In this document: positions 29,644 to 40,698 of the stretch, piece by piece
Layout: each line of letters opens with the position of its first letter
How positions within the stretch are numbered: position 1 is the first letter of the stretch
Source of the DNA: Pseudomonas brassicacearum
Lineage (GTDB): Bacteria > Pseudomonadota > Gammaproteobacteria > Pseudomonadales > Pseudomonadaceae
Assembly: GCF_009601685.2 (NCBI RefSeq)
Contig: NZ_CP045701.2
Span: 496,001-560,000, forward strand
DNA length: 64,000 nucleotides
Direction: 5' to 3'
Position numbers and translations under genes: made by a program
The notes under the pieces: generated by a model
The model's database searches: none
What the model was told of the DNA's origin: nothing
Seen by the model: only the letters and a program-made list of their open reading frames with translations

Positions 29644-29671
29644 TTGCGTGATTGATGTTGTCTGGTAGAAT
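29644..29671 (+). promoter_or_regulatory. Sigma-70 promoter for rpmE
   Basis: TTGCGT (29644-29649), 16 bases, TAGAAT (29666-29671). The leader of about 65 bases contains a small hairpin CAACA-ATAG-TGTTG (29697-29710) that could be a leader regulatory element; only the promoter is claimed. Confidence 0.6.
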
Positions 29672-29741
29672 CCGCGGCCTAATTACGTGCGGTATTCAAC
29701 AATAGTGTTGGGTGGCGGCACGCTAGCCTGAGGAAAACAGC

Positions 29742-29966
29742 ATGAAAACCGATATCCATCCGGAATACCCAGTAATTGCCGTAACCTGCAGCTGCGGCAA
29801 CAAGTTCGAAACGCGTTCGACCTACGGCAAAGCCATGGCGATCGACGTTTGCAACGAATGCCACCCGTTCTACACCGGCAAGCAAAAGACTCTGGATACC
29901 GGCGGCCGTGTTCAGAAGTTCGCCGATCGTTTCGGTGCTTTCGGCAAAGTTACTCCAAAAGCCTGA
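29742..29966 (+). CDS. rpmE: 50S ribosomal protein L31
   Basis: 74-residue ribosomal protein of the zinc-binding (C+) type: CSCGN near residue 16 and [13 protein letters not shown] near 37, with the conserved [10 protein letters not shown] opening. TGAGGA lies about 8 bases upstream. A hairpin terminator follows at 30011-30040, inside the next reading frame. Confidence 0.97.
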   Translation: MKTDIHPEYPVIAVTCSCGNKFETRSTYGKAMAIDVCNECHPFYTGKQKTLDTGGRVQKFADRFGAFGKVTPKA

Positions 29967-30007
29967 GGCTGATCATTTTGGATGGTCGTCTCGACCGCTC
30001 CAGACTG

Positions 30008-30793
30008 ATGAAAAAGGCGTCCCTTGTGGGCGCCTTTTTTGTGTCTGCGATTTGGCTGGCGGATGCCCAGGCCTTTTGCCCGGCGCCGGCGGGCCTTGTC
30101 CCGGTGACGGTACAGCGGGTGGTGGATGGCGATACGTTACGCCTGACGGATGGCCGAAGCGTGCGCATGATCGGCCTCAATAGCCCTGAGCTGGGGCGGC
30201 AAGGGGGTTCCGATGAACCCTTCGCTGTTGCGGCTCGCCGTCGGCTCCAGGCGCTGGTGGCTGACAGCGAGGGGCGCGTGGGATTGCTGCCTGGCAAGGA
30301 AGGCAAGGACCGCTACGGTCGTACCCTGGCCCATGTCTACAGTAGCCAGGGCGCGAATCTCGAAGCGCAATTGCTCGCCGAGGGTTTGGGTTTTCATGTG
30401 GCGGTGGCACCGAATGTCGACCTGGTGGCCTGCCAACGTGCTGCCGAACGTCAGGCGCGTGCAGCGGGGCTAGGGCTGTGGAAACGCTCGCCTGTGCTCA
30501 ACACATGGCAAATCAAGGCATCGGGTTTCGCCGTGCTCAGCGGGCGCGTGAGTGAAGTCAGGCGTAATCGGGGCGGTATATGGCTCCAATTGCCGGATTC
30601 GGTTGTATTGCATGTTGCGCCCAATCTCGTGAGTCGTTTCGATAAGGCTTCGCTTGAGGGGTTCAAAGGTCGGCAGATTGAAGCCCGTGGCTGGCTGGTT
30701 GATCGTTCACGGCGTGGTGGGCTTAAGCAAGGCCAGGCGCGCTGGCTGCTGCCGTTGACGGATCCGGCCATGTTGGGCGCAACGCCTCGATAG
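30008..30793 (+). CDS. Secreted thermonuclease-like (SNase) protein
   Basis: 261-residue protein with a signal peptide (MKKASLVGAFFVSAIWLADAQA-F) and a staphylococcal-nuclease domain (about 30-160). Catalytic residues correspond to R53 and E61 (RMIGLNSPEL) and R105 (DRYGR); metal-site acidic residues are in VVDGDTLRL. Residues 175-255 form an extra C-terminal domain (SGRVSEVRRNRGGIWLQLPD) of unknown role. Likely a periplasmic or exported nuclease. Oddity: codons 2-11 coincide with a strong intrinsic terminator hairpin. A downstream in-frame GTG at 30041 would remove the export signal. Confidence 0.88.
   Translation: MKKASLVGAFFVSAIWLADAQAFCPAPAGLVPVTVQRVVDGDTLRLTDGRSVRMIGLNSPELGRQGGSDEPFAVAARRRLQALVADSEGRVGLLPGKEGKDRYGRTLAHVYSSQGANLEAQLLAEGLGFHVAVAPNVDLVACQRAAERQARAAGLGLWKRSPVLNTWQIKASGFAVLSGRVSEVRRNRGGIWLQLPDSVVLHVAPNLVSRFDKASLEGFKGRQIEARGWLVDRSRRGGLKQGQARWLLPLTDPAMLGATPR
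30011..30040 (+). terminator. Intrinsic terminator of rpmE inside the nuclease gene
   Basis: AAAAAGGCG, a bulged T, CCC / GGG CGCC then TTTTTT: 9 plus 3 base pairs with a TTGT loop. It is 45 bases after rpmE and begins one base after the nuclease ATG. Confidence 0.82.
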
Positions 30794-30974
30794 AAAATTG
30801 TAGACATTTCCTTGCTGGATTGTATGCATGTAGCCCTTGTGTTTCGCGGCTCTTGGCCCAAAGTCGTAGGGCAGGGCGCTTGACAGCAGTGACTGGTCAG
30901 TCTTGTGGGGACTTTGCGAGGCGCGTATCCTCGGCGGTCCGTCTGTCCAACACAGTAAAAAGCGGAATGCCCAC

Positions 30975-32243
30975 ATGTCTGATCTGAAAACTGCCGCTCT
31001 CGAATATCACGCTAATCCTCGTCCAGGGAAGCTGAGTGTCGAGCTCACCAAGGCCACCGCTACTGCTCGCGACTTGTCGCTGGCCTACAGCCCCGGCGTA
31101 GCCGAACCAGTCCGCGAAATCGCTCGCGACCCTGAACTGGCCTACAAATACACCGGTAAAGGCAACCTGGTTGCAGTCATTTCCGATGGCACCGCGATTC
31201 TCGGCCTGGGTAACCTCGGCCCATTGGCTTCCAAGCCAGTCATGGAAGGCAAGGGCGTGCTGTTCAAGCGCTTCGCCGGTATCGATGTATTCGACATCGA
31301 AGTCGATTCCGAGAGCCCGCAAGCCTTCATCGACACCGTCAAGCGCATCTCCATCACCTTCGGCGGCATCAACCTGGAAGACATCAAGGCACCTGAGTGC
31401 TTCGAGATCGAGCGCGCCCTGATCGAGCAGTGCGACATTCCGGTATTCCACGATGACCAGCACGGCACCGCGATCGTGACCGCGGCCGGCATGATCAACG
31501 CCCTGGAAATCGCCGGCAAGACCCTGCCGGAAGCCAAGATCGTCTGCCTGGGCGCCGGCGCTGCGGCCATCTCCTGCATGAAGTTGCTGGTGAGCATGGG
31601 CGCCAAGATCGAAAACATCTTCATGGTTGACCGTACCGGCGTGATCCACTCCGGCCGTGACGACCTGAACCAGTACAAGGCTGTGTTTGCCCACGCGACC
31701 GAGAAGCGCTCCCTGGCGGACGCGCTGGACGGTGCCGACGTGTTCGTGGGCCTGTCGGGTCCGAACCTGCTGAGCGCGGAAAACCTGCTGCGCATGGCGC
31801 CGAACCCAATCGTGTTCGCGTGCTCGAACCCGGACCCGGAAATCGCCCCGGAACTGGCTCACGCGACTCGTAACGACGTGATCATGGCCACCGGCCGTTC
31901 GGACTACCCGAACCAGGTCAACAACGTACTGGGCTTCCCGTTCATCTTCCGCGGTGCCCTGGACGTTCGCGCCAAGCGCATCAACGAAGAAATGAAAGTC
32001 GCGGCCGCCAACGCCCTGCGCGAACTGGCCAAGCTGCCGGTGCCTCAGGAAGTGTGCGACGCCTACGGCGGCATCAAGCTGGAATTCGGTCGTGAGTACA
32101 TCATTCCGAAACCAATGGACGCCCGTCTGATCACCCTGATCTCCGACGCCGTGGCCAAGGCCGCGATCGAGACTGGCGTGGCCACCCTGCCGTATCCGAA
32201 GAACTACCCGCTCAAGAGCGTGGATGATGTGTTCAACGGCTAA
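30975..32243 (+). CDS. maeB: NAD(P)-dependent malic enzyme, short form
   Basis: 422-residue malate-to-pyruvate oxidative decarboxylase. Motifs: SLAYSPGVAEPVREI, the metal/substrate region DIKAPECFEIE and PVFHDDQHGTAI, and the Rossmann motif VCLGAGAAAISCMKLL. It lacks the C-terminal phosphotransacetylase-like half found in enteric MaeB. Start MSDLKTAALEYHANPRPGKL. The 180-base upstream gap shows a TTGACA (30880-30885) but no convincing -10. A strong terminator follows. Confidence 0.95.
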   Translation: MSDLKTAALEYHANPRPGKLSVELTKATATARDLSLAYSPGVAEPVREIARDPELAYKYTGKGNLVAVISDGTAILGLGNLGPLASKPVMEGKGVLFKRFAGIDVFDIEVDSESPQAFIDTVKRISITFGGINLEDIKAPECFEIERALIEQCDIPVFHDDQHGTAIVTAAGMINALEIAGKTLPEAKIVCLGAGAAAISCMKLLVSMGAKIENIFMVDRTGVIHSGRDDLNQYKAVFAHATEKRSLADALDGADVFVGLSGPNLLSAENLLRMAPNPIVFACSNPDPEIAPELAHATRNDVIMATGRSDYPNQVNNVLGFPFIFRGALDVRAKRINEEMKVAAANALRELAKLPVPQEVCDAYGGIKLEFGREYIIPKPMDARLITLISDAVAKAAIETGVATLPYPKNYPLKSVDDVFNG

Positions 32244-32262
32244 GCCGTTGTAGCGCTTCAAC

Positions 32263-32297
32263 AAAAAGCCCCGGCTCCTGTGAGCCGGGGCTTTTTT
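32263..32297 (+). terminator. Intrinsic terminator of maeB
   Basis: AAAAAGCCCCGGCTC / GAGCCGGGGCTTTTTT with a 4-base loop, 20 bases after the stop codon. Confidence 0.92.
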
Positions 32298-32331
32298 GTG
32301 CATGCCGATCTTGTGTGACCACCGCAAATCC

Positions 32332-32425
32332 CTGTGGGAGCCGAGCTTGCTCGCGATTGCGGTCTGGCATTCAACATGGATGCAAGCTGACCCGCCGCCA
32401 TTGCGAGCAAGCTCGGCTCTCACAG
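32332..32425. repeat. REPIN between maeB and ponA
   Basis: CTGTGGGAGCCGAGCTTGCTCGCGA and inverted TTGCGAGCAAGCTCGGCTCT plus CACAG; the extra C in the stem (GCCGAGC) is matched in both arms, a compensated variant. Confidence 0.88.
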
Positions 32426-32448
32426 GGGATGTGTGTTTTAAGGGGTTG

Positions 32449-32485
32449 AAAAAAGCCCCGCACTTCTTCCGAAGGCGGGGCTTTT
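32449..32485 (-). terminator. Intrinsic terminator of ponA
   Basis: On the minus strand AAAAGCCCCGCC, loop, GCGGGGCTTTTTT; 14 bases downstream of the ponA stop, between convergent maeB and ponA. Confidence 0.88.
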
Positions 32486-32498
32486 GGATGGTGTCCGG

Positions 32499-34946
32499 TC
32501 AGAACAGGTCGATCGGCGCTGCTTCGTCCGCCGGCAGCGGGCTGCCCGGTGCGACGCCGTTGCCCAGTTCGTTGACCGACGGTGGCGTGTCTTCGCTCTT
32601 GAACAGTTCGAAGTACGCACCCGGAGTACTTGGCGTCGCAGCGCGGCCACTGACCGGGTCGACCCGCAGGCTGAGGATGCCTTCCGGTTCCGGCTGGGTG
32701 TGAGGTGGTTTGTCCTTGAGGGCGGCGCCCATGTAGCTCATCCAGATCGGCAGCGCCACGGTGCCGCCGAACTCGTGGCGACCCAGGCTTTCAGGCTGGT
32801 CGAAACCGGTCCAGACAGTGGTCACGTAATCGGCGTTATAGCCGGAGAACCAAGCGTCCTTGGATTCGTTGGTGGTGCCGGTCTTGCCCGCGAGGTCGGT
32901 GCGACCCAGGGCCAGGGCGCGGCGGCCGGTGCCGAGCTTGATCACGTCTTGCAGCATGCTGTTGAGGATGTAGGTGGTGCGGCCATCGACAATGCGCTCG
33001 GCGATGGCGGGTGCCTGCGGCAGGCCCGGGGCCGTAGTGGCTTCACCCGCTGTCGCATTGACCGTGAACGACTCGGTGGCCGGTGCGGCGACGCCATCGC
33101 TGGCCTGCTCACCCGTGGGAACGCGTGGCGGGTTGGCGACGAACAGCGTCTCGCCGTTGCGGCTTTCAATCTTGTCTATGAGGTAGGGGGTGATCTTGTA
33201 CCCGCCGTTGGCAAACGTACTCCAGCCCGTGGCGATTTCCATCGGCGTCAAGGTTGCGGTGCCCAGGGCCAGGGACAGGTTGCGCGGCAGGTCCTGCTTG
33301 TTGAAGCCGAACTTGGTGATGTAGTCGATGGTGCGGTCTACGCCCAGTGCCTGCAACAGGCGGATCGAGACCAGGTTGCGGGATTTGTACAGCGCCTCAC
33401 GCAAGCGAATCGGGCCGAGGAACGTATTGGTGTCGTTCTTTGGTCGCCAGACTTTGTCCAGGTACTCATCGACGAACACGATCGGCGCGTCGTTCACCAG
33501 GCTGGCGGGGGTGTAGCCGTTATCCAGGGCAGCGCTGTAGACGAACGGCTTGAAGCTCGAGCCTGGCTGGCGCTTGGCCTGCAATGCCCGGTTGTAGTTG
33601 CTTTGCTCGAAGGCGAAGCCACCCACCAACGAACGGATGGCACCGTTCTGCGGGTCGAGGGACACCAGTGCGCCTTGGGCGGCCGGGATCTGGCTGAATT
33701 TGAGCGTGTTGTCCGCCTGGCGCTGGACGCGGATCAGGTCGCCGACCTGGGCGACGTCCGACGGTTGCCGTGGGTTGGCACCCATGCTGTTGGTATTGAG
33801 GAACGGACGGGCCCATTTCATGGTGTCCCAGGCCACGTGTTCCTCCTGTTCGCCGTTACGGGTCAGCACCTTGATGCCGTCCTTGTCCACCGACGTGACA
33901 ATCGCCGGCTCCAGGCTGCTGATGGTGCGCTGCTTGGACAGCTCCAGGGCCCAGGCTTCCCTGGTCTTGCCCGGCAGGCGCGATTCGGGGCCGCGGTAGC
34001 CGTGGCGCTGATCGTAGGTCATCAGGCCCTCGTGCAACGCGGTGGTGGCCATTTCCTGCAAGTTGCTCGGCACCGTGGTGATCACGCGGAAACCTTCGGT
34101 GTAAGCCTCGCTGCCATAGCGCCCGACCATCTCGGCACGGGCCATCTCGGCGATATACGGGGCATTCACTTCCGGGGTAGGTACGTGATAGCTGGCGTTC
34201 AGTGGCTCATTGATCGCGGCGGTGTAGTCGGCCTCGCTGATCTTGCCGAGCTTGTACATGCGCCCCAGGATCCAGTCGCGACGCTCCTTGCTGCGCGCCG
34301 GGTTGGCCAACGGGTTGAAGCGCGAGGGTGCCTTGGGCAGGCCGGCAATCATCGCCATCTGTGCCAGGCTCACATCGCGGATCGACTTGCCGTAATACAC
34401 CTGCGCCGCCGCCTCGATGCCGTAGGCGCGGTTACCCAGGTAAATCTTGTTCACGTACAGCTCGAGGATTTCATCCTTGGTCAACTGCCGCTCGATTTGC
34501 AGGGCCAGGAGAATCTCGGTGGTCTTGCGCGAGAAGCTGCGTTCGCTGGTCAGGAAGAAGTTCTTGGCCACCTGCATGGTGATGGTGCTGCCGCCGGACT
34601 GGATGTGTCCGCTCTTGATCAACTGGCTGGCGGCGCGCATCAGGCTGCCTGGATCGACGCCATAGTGGTTGGCGAAGTTATCGTCTTCAGCACTTAGTAA
34701 CGCATTGATGAAATTGGGGGGAATGTCGGCGAAACGGATCGGTGTGCGGCGCATTTCGCCAAATTCGGCGATCAACTTGTCGTCGCTGCTGTACACCCTC
34801 AGGGGAATCTGCAACTGAATGCTTCTCAGCGCCTCCACGGACGGCAATCCCGGACTAAGGTAAAGAAAGGCACCGCTCAGGCCCAAAAGCAGTCCGCAGA
34901 AAACGGCGACGATGGACCATCCGAAAAATTTCAGCAGACGAATCAA
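32499..34946 (-). CDS. ponA: Penicillin-binding protein 1A (bifunctional)
   Basis: About 815-residue class A PBP that polymerises and cross-links peptidoglycan. TM anchor near the N-terminus (FFGWSIVAVFCGLLLGLSGAF), glycosyltransferase 51 domain (ALLSAEDDNFANHYGVD with the catalytic Glu, QSGGSTITMQVAKN), an OB-like insertion, and the transpeptidase domain with SxxK in KRQPGSSFKPF, SRN in YKSRNLVSIR and KTGTT. The start is uncertain. I take TTG at 34946 (IRLLKFFGWS): the -10 hexamer at 35040-35035 rules out the more upstream starts, and family members begin here. Divergent from pilM. Confidence 0.93.
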   Translation of the reverse strand: MIRLLKFFGWSIVAVFCGLLLGLSGAFLYLSPGLPSVEALRSIQLQIPLRVYSSDDKLIAEFGEMRRTPIRFADIPPNFINALLSAEDDNFANHYGVDPGSLMRAASQLIKSGHIQSGGSTITMQVAKNFFLTSERSFSRKTTEILLALQIERQLTKDEILELYVNKIYLGNRAYGIEAAAQVYYGKSIRDVSLAQMAMIAGLPKAPSRFNPLANPARSKERRDWILGRMYKLGKISEADYTAAINEPLNASYHVPTPEVNAPYIAEMARAEMVGRYGSEAYTEGFRVITTVPSNLQEMATTALHEGLMTYDQRHGYRGPESRLPGKTREAWALELSKQRTISSLEPAIVTSVDKDGIKVLTRNGEQEEHVAWDTMKWARPFLNTNSMGANPRQPSDVAQVGDLIRVQRQADNTLKFSQIPAAQGALVSLDPQNGAIRSLVGGFAFEQSNYNRALQAKRQPGSSFKPFVYSAALDNGYTPASLVNDAPIVFVDEYLDKVWRPKNDTNTFLGPIRLREALYKSRNLVSIRLLQALGVDRTIDYITKFGFNKQDLPRNLSLALGTATLTPMEIATGWSTFANGGYKITPYLIDKIESRNGETLFVANPPRVPTGEQASDGVAAPATESFTVNATAGEATTAPGLPQAPAIAERIVDGRTTYILNSMLQDVIKLGTGRRALALGRTDLAGKTGTTNESKDAWFSGYNADYVTTVWTGFDQPESLGRHEFGGTVALPIWMSYMGAALKDKPPHTQPEPEGILSLRVDPVSGRAATPSTPGAYFELFKSEDTPPSVNELGNGVAPGSPLPADEAAPIDLF

Positions 34947-35034
34947 GGCTTTTGGATATCCAGGCAAAGAATGAAAAGGCGCCAGGTGCAGGGATGGACC
35001 CGTGCTTGCAACAAAGCGAAAAAAAACGCTGGGC

Positions 35035-35040
35035 ATTATA
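35035..35040 (-). promoter_or_regulatory. -10 box for ponA
   Basis: Minus-strand TATAAT, perfect -10 hexamer, preceded by TGCT. No convincing -35 at 16-18 bases. The start site would be near 35028, giving a leader of about 80 bases to the TTG start. Confidence 0.5.
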
Positions 35041-35123
35041 AGCATTTTTTTTCGTCGGGAATGCCATCCGGACGTCCGTCGGGCTGGAGTGATTGAACGC
35101 AATGCGTATTAGAGAGTCCGTAA

Positions 35124-36214
<1,091 letters not shown>

Positions 36215-36215
<1 letters not shown>

Positions 36216-36781
36216 TGGCGCGGATCAATCTGCTTCCGTGGCGCGAAGAGTTGCGCGAAGAGCGGCGCAAACGCTTTTTGCTGGCCTTGGTGGGGGCGCT
36301 GGTCGGTGCGGTCGGCGTGGTCCTGGTTGCGATCCGGTACATCGACAACGCCATCGACCACCAGGTCGCTCGCAATAGCCATCTCTCCGAGCAGATCGCC
36401 GTACTGGACGAGCGCATCAAGCAGATCAGCGAATTGAAGGCTCGTCGCCAGCAGTTGCTGGAGCGCATGCGCATCATCCAGGATCTGCAAGGGAACCGGC
36501 CGGTGAGCGGGCGCATCTTCGACCAGTTGGTGCGGACCTTGCCGGATGGGGTGTATTTCACTGAAGTGAAGATGGAAGACCGGACGCTCTCGATCAAGGG
36601 GGCCGCGCAATCGAACAACCGGGTCTCGGACCTGATGCGCAACCTGGACTCGTCGGACCTGTTCGACACGCCCAGCCTGACGGAGGTCAAGGCCACCACC
36701 GCCGGGCAGCTCGACCAGGCCAACGTTTTCCAACTGACGGTTCGCCAGACCCGCCCTGCCGATGCGGAGGACGCCCAATGA
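36215..36781 (+). CDS. pilN: Type IV pilus assembly protein PilN
   Basis: 188-residue inner-membrane alignment-complex protein. The cytoplasmic start MARINLLPWREELREER contains the INLLPWR motif bound by PilM. TM near residues 24-43 (LLALVGALVGAVGVVLVAI), then a coiled coil and a ferredoxin-like periplasmic domain. Overlaps pilM by one base and pilO by four. Confidence 0.97.
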
Positions 36782-37401
36782 AACCTGGGGAGTGGTTCGA
36801 CGCGCTGCGCAAGATCGACCTCAGTGACCTGGACACCAACAACATCGGTTCCTGGCCGGCACCCATCAAATGGCTGGCCGGTATCCTGCTGGTGGTCCTG
36901 GTGCTGGGGCTGGGCTATAACTTTGCCTTGAGTGACCTGGAGAACCAGTTGCAGCAGGTGCGCGAAGAAGAAAACACCCTCAAGGCGCAATTCGCGGGCA
37001 AGGCCCACATGGCCGCGAACCTGGAGCGCTACACCGAGCAGATGAAGCAGATGGAAACATCCTTTGGTGTGCTGTTGCGGCAATTGCCCAGCGATACCGA
37101 AGTGCCGGGCCTGCTGGAGGACATTACCCGCACTGGCCTGGGCAGCGGCCTGGAGTTCGAGGAAATCAAGCTGCTGCCGGAGGTCACCCAGCCGTTCTAC
37201 ATCGAGTTGCCGATCCAGATCACCGTGACCGGCGGCTACCACGACCTGGCGACATTCGTCAGTGGGGTGGCCGGGCTGCCCCGGATTGTCACGCTGCACG
37301 ATTTCGACATCGCACCGATGGAACCCGAGGCAGGCGCGAAGCTGCGCATGAGCATCCAGGCCAAGACCTACCGATACAACGAGCAGGAGGCGCAACCATG
37401 A
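36778..37401 (+). CDS. pilO: Type IV pilus assembly protein PilO
   Basis: 207-residue partner of PilN. A cytoplasmic tail (residues 1-33), TM WLAGILLVVLVLGLGYNFAL (about 37-56), coiled coil (SDLENQLQQVREEENTLKAQ) and periplasmic ferredoxin-like fold (ELPIQITVTGGYHDLATFVS). ATGA overlaps on both sides (pilN, pilP). Confidence 0.97.
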   Translation: MKPGEWFDALRKIDLSDLDTNNIGSWPAPIKWLAGILLVVLVLGLGYNFALSDLENQLQQVREEENTLKAQFAGKAHMAANLERYTEQMKQMETSFGVLLRQLPSDTEVPGLLEDITRTGLGSGLEFEEIKLLPEVTQPFYIELPIQITVTGGYHDLATFVSGVAGLPRIVTLHDFDIAPMEPEAGAKLRMSIQAKTYRYNEQEAQP

Positions 37402-37943
37402 GGTCGGTGTGTCGCATCTGTCTGCTGGCAGGCCTGGTCGCGCTGGCGGGGTGCAACAACGACGACGGTTTCAGCGACCTGGACGCCTACATGAACGAAG
37501 TGCGCCTGCGGCCACCCGGCAAGATCGAGCCGACGCCGACGTTCAGGCCCCACGAGACCTTTACCTACAGTGCCGCCAACCTGCGCAGCCCGTTTTCCCG
37601 GCAGATCCGCGTGGACCAGGCCGACCGGCAGCGGGGTTCACGCAACGTCCGGCCCGACCCGAACCGGGTCAAGCAGTACCTGGAAGGCTTCAACATCGAG
37701 CAGTTTGAAATGGTCGGTACGATCTCCAACGCCGGTGGTTCCTTCGCGCTCCTGCGAGGCGCGGGCGGGGTGCATCGGCTCAAGGTCGGTGACTATCTGG
37801 GGCGCAACGACGGGCGGATCGTCAACATCAGTGCCACCCAGGTCGATGTGGTCGAACTCGTTCCCGATGGCGAGGGTGCCTGGCTGGAGCGACCAAAGAC
37901 CATTCCTTTGAAAGAGCACTCATTAGTGGAACTCGAACAATGA
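37398..37943 (+). CDS. pilP: Type IV pilus assembly lipoprotein PilP
   Basis: 181-residue inner-membrane lipoprotein that connects PilNO with the secretin PilQ. Lipobox LVALAGC with the modified Cys near residue 19; a disordered N-terminal stretch, then the C-terminal beta-sandwich (FEMVGTISNAGGSFALLRG, HRLKVGDYLGRNDGRIVNI). Overlaps pilO and pilQ. Confidence 0.97.
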   Translation: MRSVCRICLLAGLVALAGCNNDDGFSDLDAYMNEVRLRPPGKIEPTPTFRPHETFTYSAANLRSPFSRQIRVDQADRQRGSRNVRPDPNRVKQYLEGFNIEQFEMVGTISNAGGSFALLRGAGGVHRLKVGDYLGRNDGRIVNISATQVDVVELVPDGEGAWLERPKTIPLKEHSLVELEQ

Positions 37944-40027
37944 ACAGGATTTTTCCAGCCCTCGGTATTTCGCTATGGATAGCGCTGTTGTCGCCGATGG
38001 TTCATGGGGCCAGTCTGAAGACGCTGGATGTGGCGGCGTTGCCGGGGGACCGTGTCGAGTTGAAGCTGACCTTCGACGGGCCGCCGCCGACGCCCCGGGG
38101 CTACACCACCGAACAACCGGCGCGGATTGCACTGGATCTGCCGGGCGTGACCAATCAACTGGCCAGCAAGCGCCACGACCTGGGCGGGGGCAATGCACGT
38201 AGCGCTACCGTGGTCGAGGCTGGGGATCGCACCCGGTTGATCATCGGTCTTACCCAGCTGGCGCCCTATGACGCCCGGGTCGAAGGTAACAACCTGTTCG
38301 TGGTGGTTGGCAAGGGCGCCGCCTCGACGGGCACTGCACCGAAGAGCGCGGCCCAGGCCTCGCGCCCGGCGGTTGCCAGCGCTGCGCCTGCGAGGGCCAG
38401 TGCGCCGGTGGGCAAGGCGATCCGTGGAGTGGACTTCCAGCGCGGGACCCAGGGCGAAGGTAACGTGGTGATCGATCTGTCTGACCCGTCCATCACCCCG
38501 GACATCCAGGAGCGCGAAGGCAAGATCATCCTCAATTTCGCCAGGACCCAATTGCCCGAGCCACTGCGGGTGCGCCTGGACGTCAAGGACTTCGCCACCC
38601 CGGTGCAATTCGTCAATGCCAGTGCCGGCAGTGAGCGGGCGACCATCAGCATCGAACCCAGCGGCACCTTCGACTACTCGACCTACCAGACCGACAATAA
38701 GCTCACCGTCAGCGTCCGGCCCATGACCGTCGACGACCTGCAAAAACGCAACGCCGACCGCGCGGCCTACACTGGCGAGAAGCTCTCGCTCAACTTCCAG
38801 GACATCGAGGTGCGGTCGGTCCTGCAACTGATTGCCGATTTTACCAACCTCAACCTCGTGGCCAGCGACACAGTGCAAGGAGGCATCACCCTGCGGTTGC
38901 AGAATGTGCCCTGGGACCAGGCGCTCGACCTGGTGCTCAAGACCAAGGGGTTGGACAAGCGCAAGGTCGGCAACGTGCTGTTGGTGGCGCCGGCCGATGA
39001 AATTGCCGCCCGTGAGCGTCAGGAACTGGAGTCGCAGAAGCAGATCGCCGACCTGGCACCGCTGCGGCGTGAACTGTTGCAGGTCAACTATGCGAAGGCG
39101 GCCGACATCGCCAAGTTGTTCCAATCGGTGACCAGTGCCGAGGCGAAAGCCGATGAGCGCGGCACGATCACGGTCGATGAGCGCACCAACAACATCATTG
39201 CCTACCAGACCCAGGACCGCCTCGACGAACTGCGCCGGATCGTGGCGCAGCTGGATATTCCAGTGCGCCAGGTGATGATCGAGGCGCGGATTGTCGAGGC
39301 CAACGTCGACTACGACAAAAGCCTGGGCGTACGCTGGGGCGGTTCGGTTCAAAACAAGGGCAACTGGAGCTCCTCGGGGGTCACCACGGGCGACTCCACC
39401 ACTATCGGCACGCCGGGCAGCACCAGCACCAACCAGCCGTTCGTCGACCTGGGCGCCTCGGGCAACACCTCGGGCATCGGCATCGCCTTCATCACCGACA
39501 ACGTATTGCTGGACCTTGAGCTGACGGCCATGGAGAAAACCGGTAATGGGGAGATTGTCTCCCAGCCCAAGGTGGTGACATCCGACAAGGAGACCGCAAA
39601 GATCCTCAAGGGCACGGAAATTCCTTATCAGGAAGCCAGCTCCAGCGGCGCTACGTCGGTATCGTTCAAGGAGGCTTCGCTATCGCTGGAGGTGACCCCG
39701 CAGATCACCCCAGACAACCGGATCATCATGGAGGTCAAGGTCACCAAGGATGAGCCGGACTACCTGAACAAGGTGAATGATGTGCCGCCGATCAAGAAAA
39801 ACGAGGTCAATGCCAAGGTCCTGGTCAATGATGGCGAGACCATTGTGATTGGTGGGGTTTTCTCAAATACTCAGAGCAAGGTTGTAGATAAGGTGCCATT
39901 TCTTGGCGATGTGCCGTATCTTGGCCGCCTTTTCCGGCGTGATGTGGTTTCGGATAGCAAATCCGAGCTGCTGGTGTTCCTCACTCCGCGTATCATGAAT
40001 AACCAGGCGATTGCTGTGAGTCGTTGA
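37940..40027 (+). CDS. pilQ: Type IV pilus secretin PilQ
   Basis: 695-residue outer-membrane secretin through which the pilus exits. Signal peptide (to about residue 24), two AMIN peptidoglycan-binding domains (about 28-125 and 163-255), an STN domain (from [15 protein letters not shown], 277), N1 (about 365-430), and the secretin domain from about 442 ([44 protein letters not shown]). Last pil gene; aroK starts 4 bases later. Confidence 0.98.
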   Translation: MNRIFPALGISLWIALLSPMVHGASLKTLDVAALPGDRVELKLTFDGPPPTPRGYTTEQPARIALDLPGVTNQLASKRHDLGGGNARSATVVEAGDRTRLIIGLTQLAPYDARVEGNNLFVVVGKGAASTGTAPKSAAQASRPAVASAAPARASAPVGKAIRGVDFQRGTQGEGNVVIDLSDPSITPDIQEREGKIILNFARTQLPEPLRVRLDVKDFATPVQFVNASAGSERATISIEPSGTFDYSTYQTDNKLTVSVRPMTVDDLQKRNADRAAYTGEKLSLNFQDIEVRSVLQLIADFTNLNLVASDTVQGGITLRLQNVPWDQALDLVLKTKGLDKRKVGNVLLVAPADEIAARERQELESQKQIADLAPLRRELLQVNYAKAADIAKLFQSVTSAEAKADERGTITVDERTNNIIAYQTQDRLDELRRIVAQLDIPVRQVMIEARIVEANVDYDKSLGVRWGGSVQNKGNWSSSGVTTGDSTTIGTPGSTSTNQPFVDLGASGNTSGIGIAFITDNVLLDLELTAMEKTGNGEIVSQPKVVTSDKETAKILKGTEIPYQEASSSGATSVSFKEASLSLEVTPQITPDNRIIMEVKVTKDEPDYLNKVNDVPPIKKNEVNAKVLVNDGETIVIGGVFSNTQSKVVDKVPFLGDVPYLGRLFRRDVVSDSKSELLVFLTPRIMNNQAIAVSR

Positions 40028-40031
40028 TTCT

Positions 40032-40550
40032 GTGCGAAATTTGATTCTTGTTGGGCCGATGGGCGCTGGAAAAAGCACCATCGGCCGTTTGCTGGCCAAA
40101 GAGCTGCGCCTGCCATTCAAAGATTCCGACAAGGAAATTGAATTGCGCACGGGCGCCAATATCCCATGGATTTTCGACAAGGAAGGCGAACCGGGCTTTC
40201 GTGACCGTGAGCAGGCGATGATCGCCGAGCTGTGCGCGTTCGATGGCGTGGTGCTCGCCACCGGTGGCGGCGCGGTGATGCGCGAAGCCAATCGTCGGGC
40301 GCTGCATGCCGGCGGACGAGTGGTCTATCTGCATGCTTCTGTCGAGCAGCAGGTCGGTCGCACCGCCCGGGATCGCAACCGGCCGCTGTTGCGCACCGCC
40401 GACCCGGCCAAGACCCTGCGCGACCTCCTGGAGCTGCGTGACCCGCTGTATCGGGAAATCGCCGACCTGGTGGTGGAAACCGATGAGCGGCCGCCGCGGA
40501 TGGTGGTGCTGGACATTCTCGATCGCCTTCAGCAACTGCCTCCCCGTTAA
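40032..40550 (+). CDS. aroK: Shikimate kinase
   Basis: 172-residue kinase of the shikimate pathway. P-loop GPMGAGKST (8-16), shikimate-binding Asp in KDSDKEIE, Arg in FRDREQ, and ATGGGAV. The start is GTG at 40032 ([11 protein letters not shown]), directly after pilQ. The pil-aroK-aroB-damX order is widely conserved in gamma-proteobacteria. Confidence 0.97.
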   Translation: MRNLILVGPMGAGKSTIGRLLAKELRLPFKDSDKEIELRTGANIPWIFDKEGEPGFRDREQAMIAELCAFDGVVLATGGGAVMREANRRALHAGGRVVYLHASVEQQVGRTARDRNRPLLRTADPAKTLRDLLELRDPLYREIADLVVETDERPPRMVVLDILDRLQQLPPR

Positions 40551-40698
40551 TGCGCATGGCGAAATGCGCTATCCTCGACGTCCCGTCATGGCCCGCCTGG
40601 GGCGTGGCGGATGGCCATTAACTGGCCCCAGAACAAGCACCGTGGACTTTCGTTAATTGCAGGCAGGACGCCTGATTCCATCTTCACTGTGGGGACAC

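Noticed and set aside
30880..30908. TTGACA upstream of maeB as a sigma-70 promoter
   Set aside because: No acceptable -10 hexamer at 16-18 bases, so not listed as a promoter.
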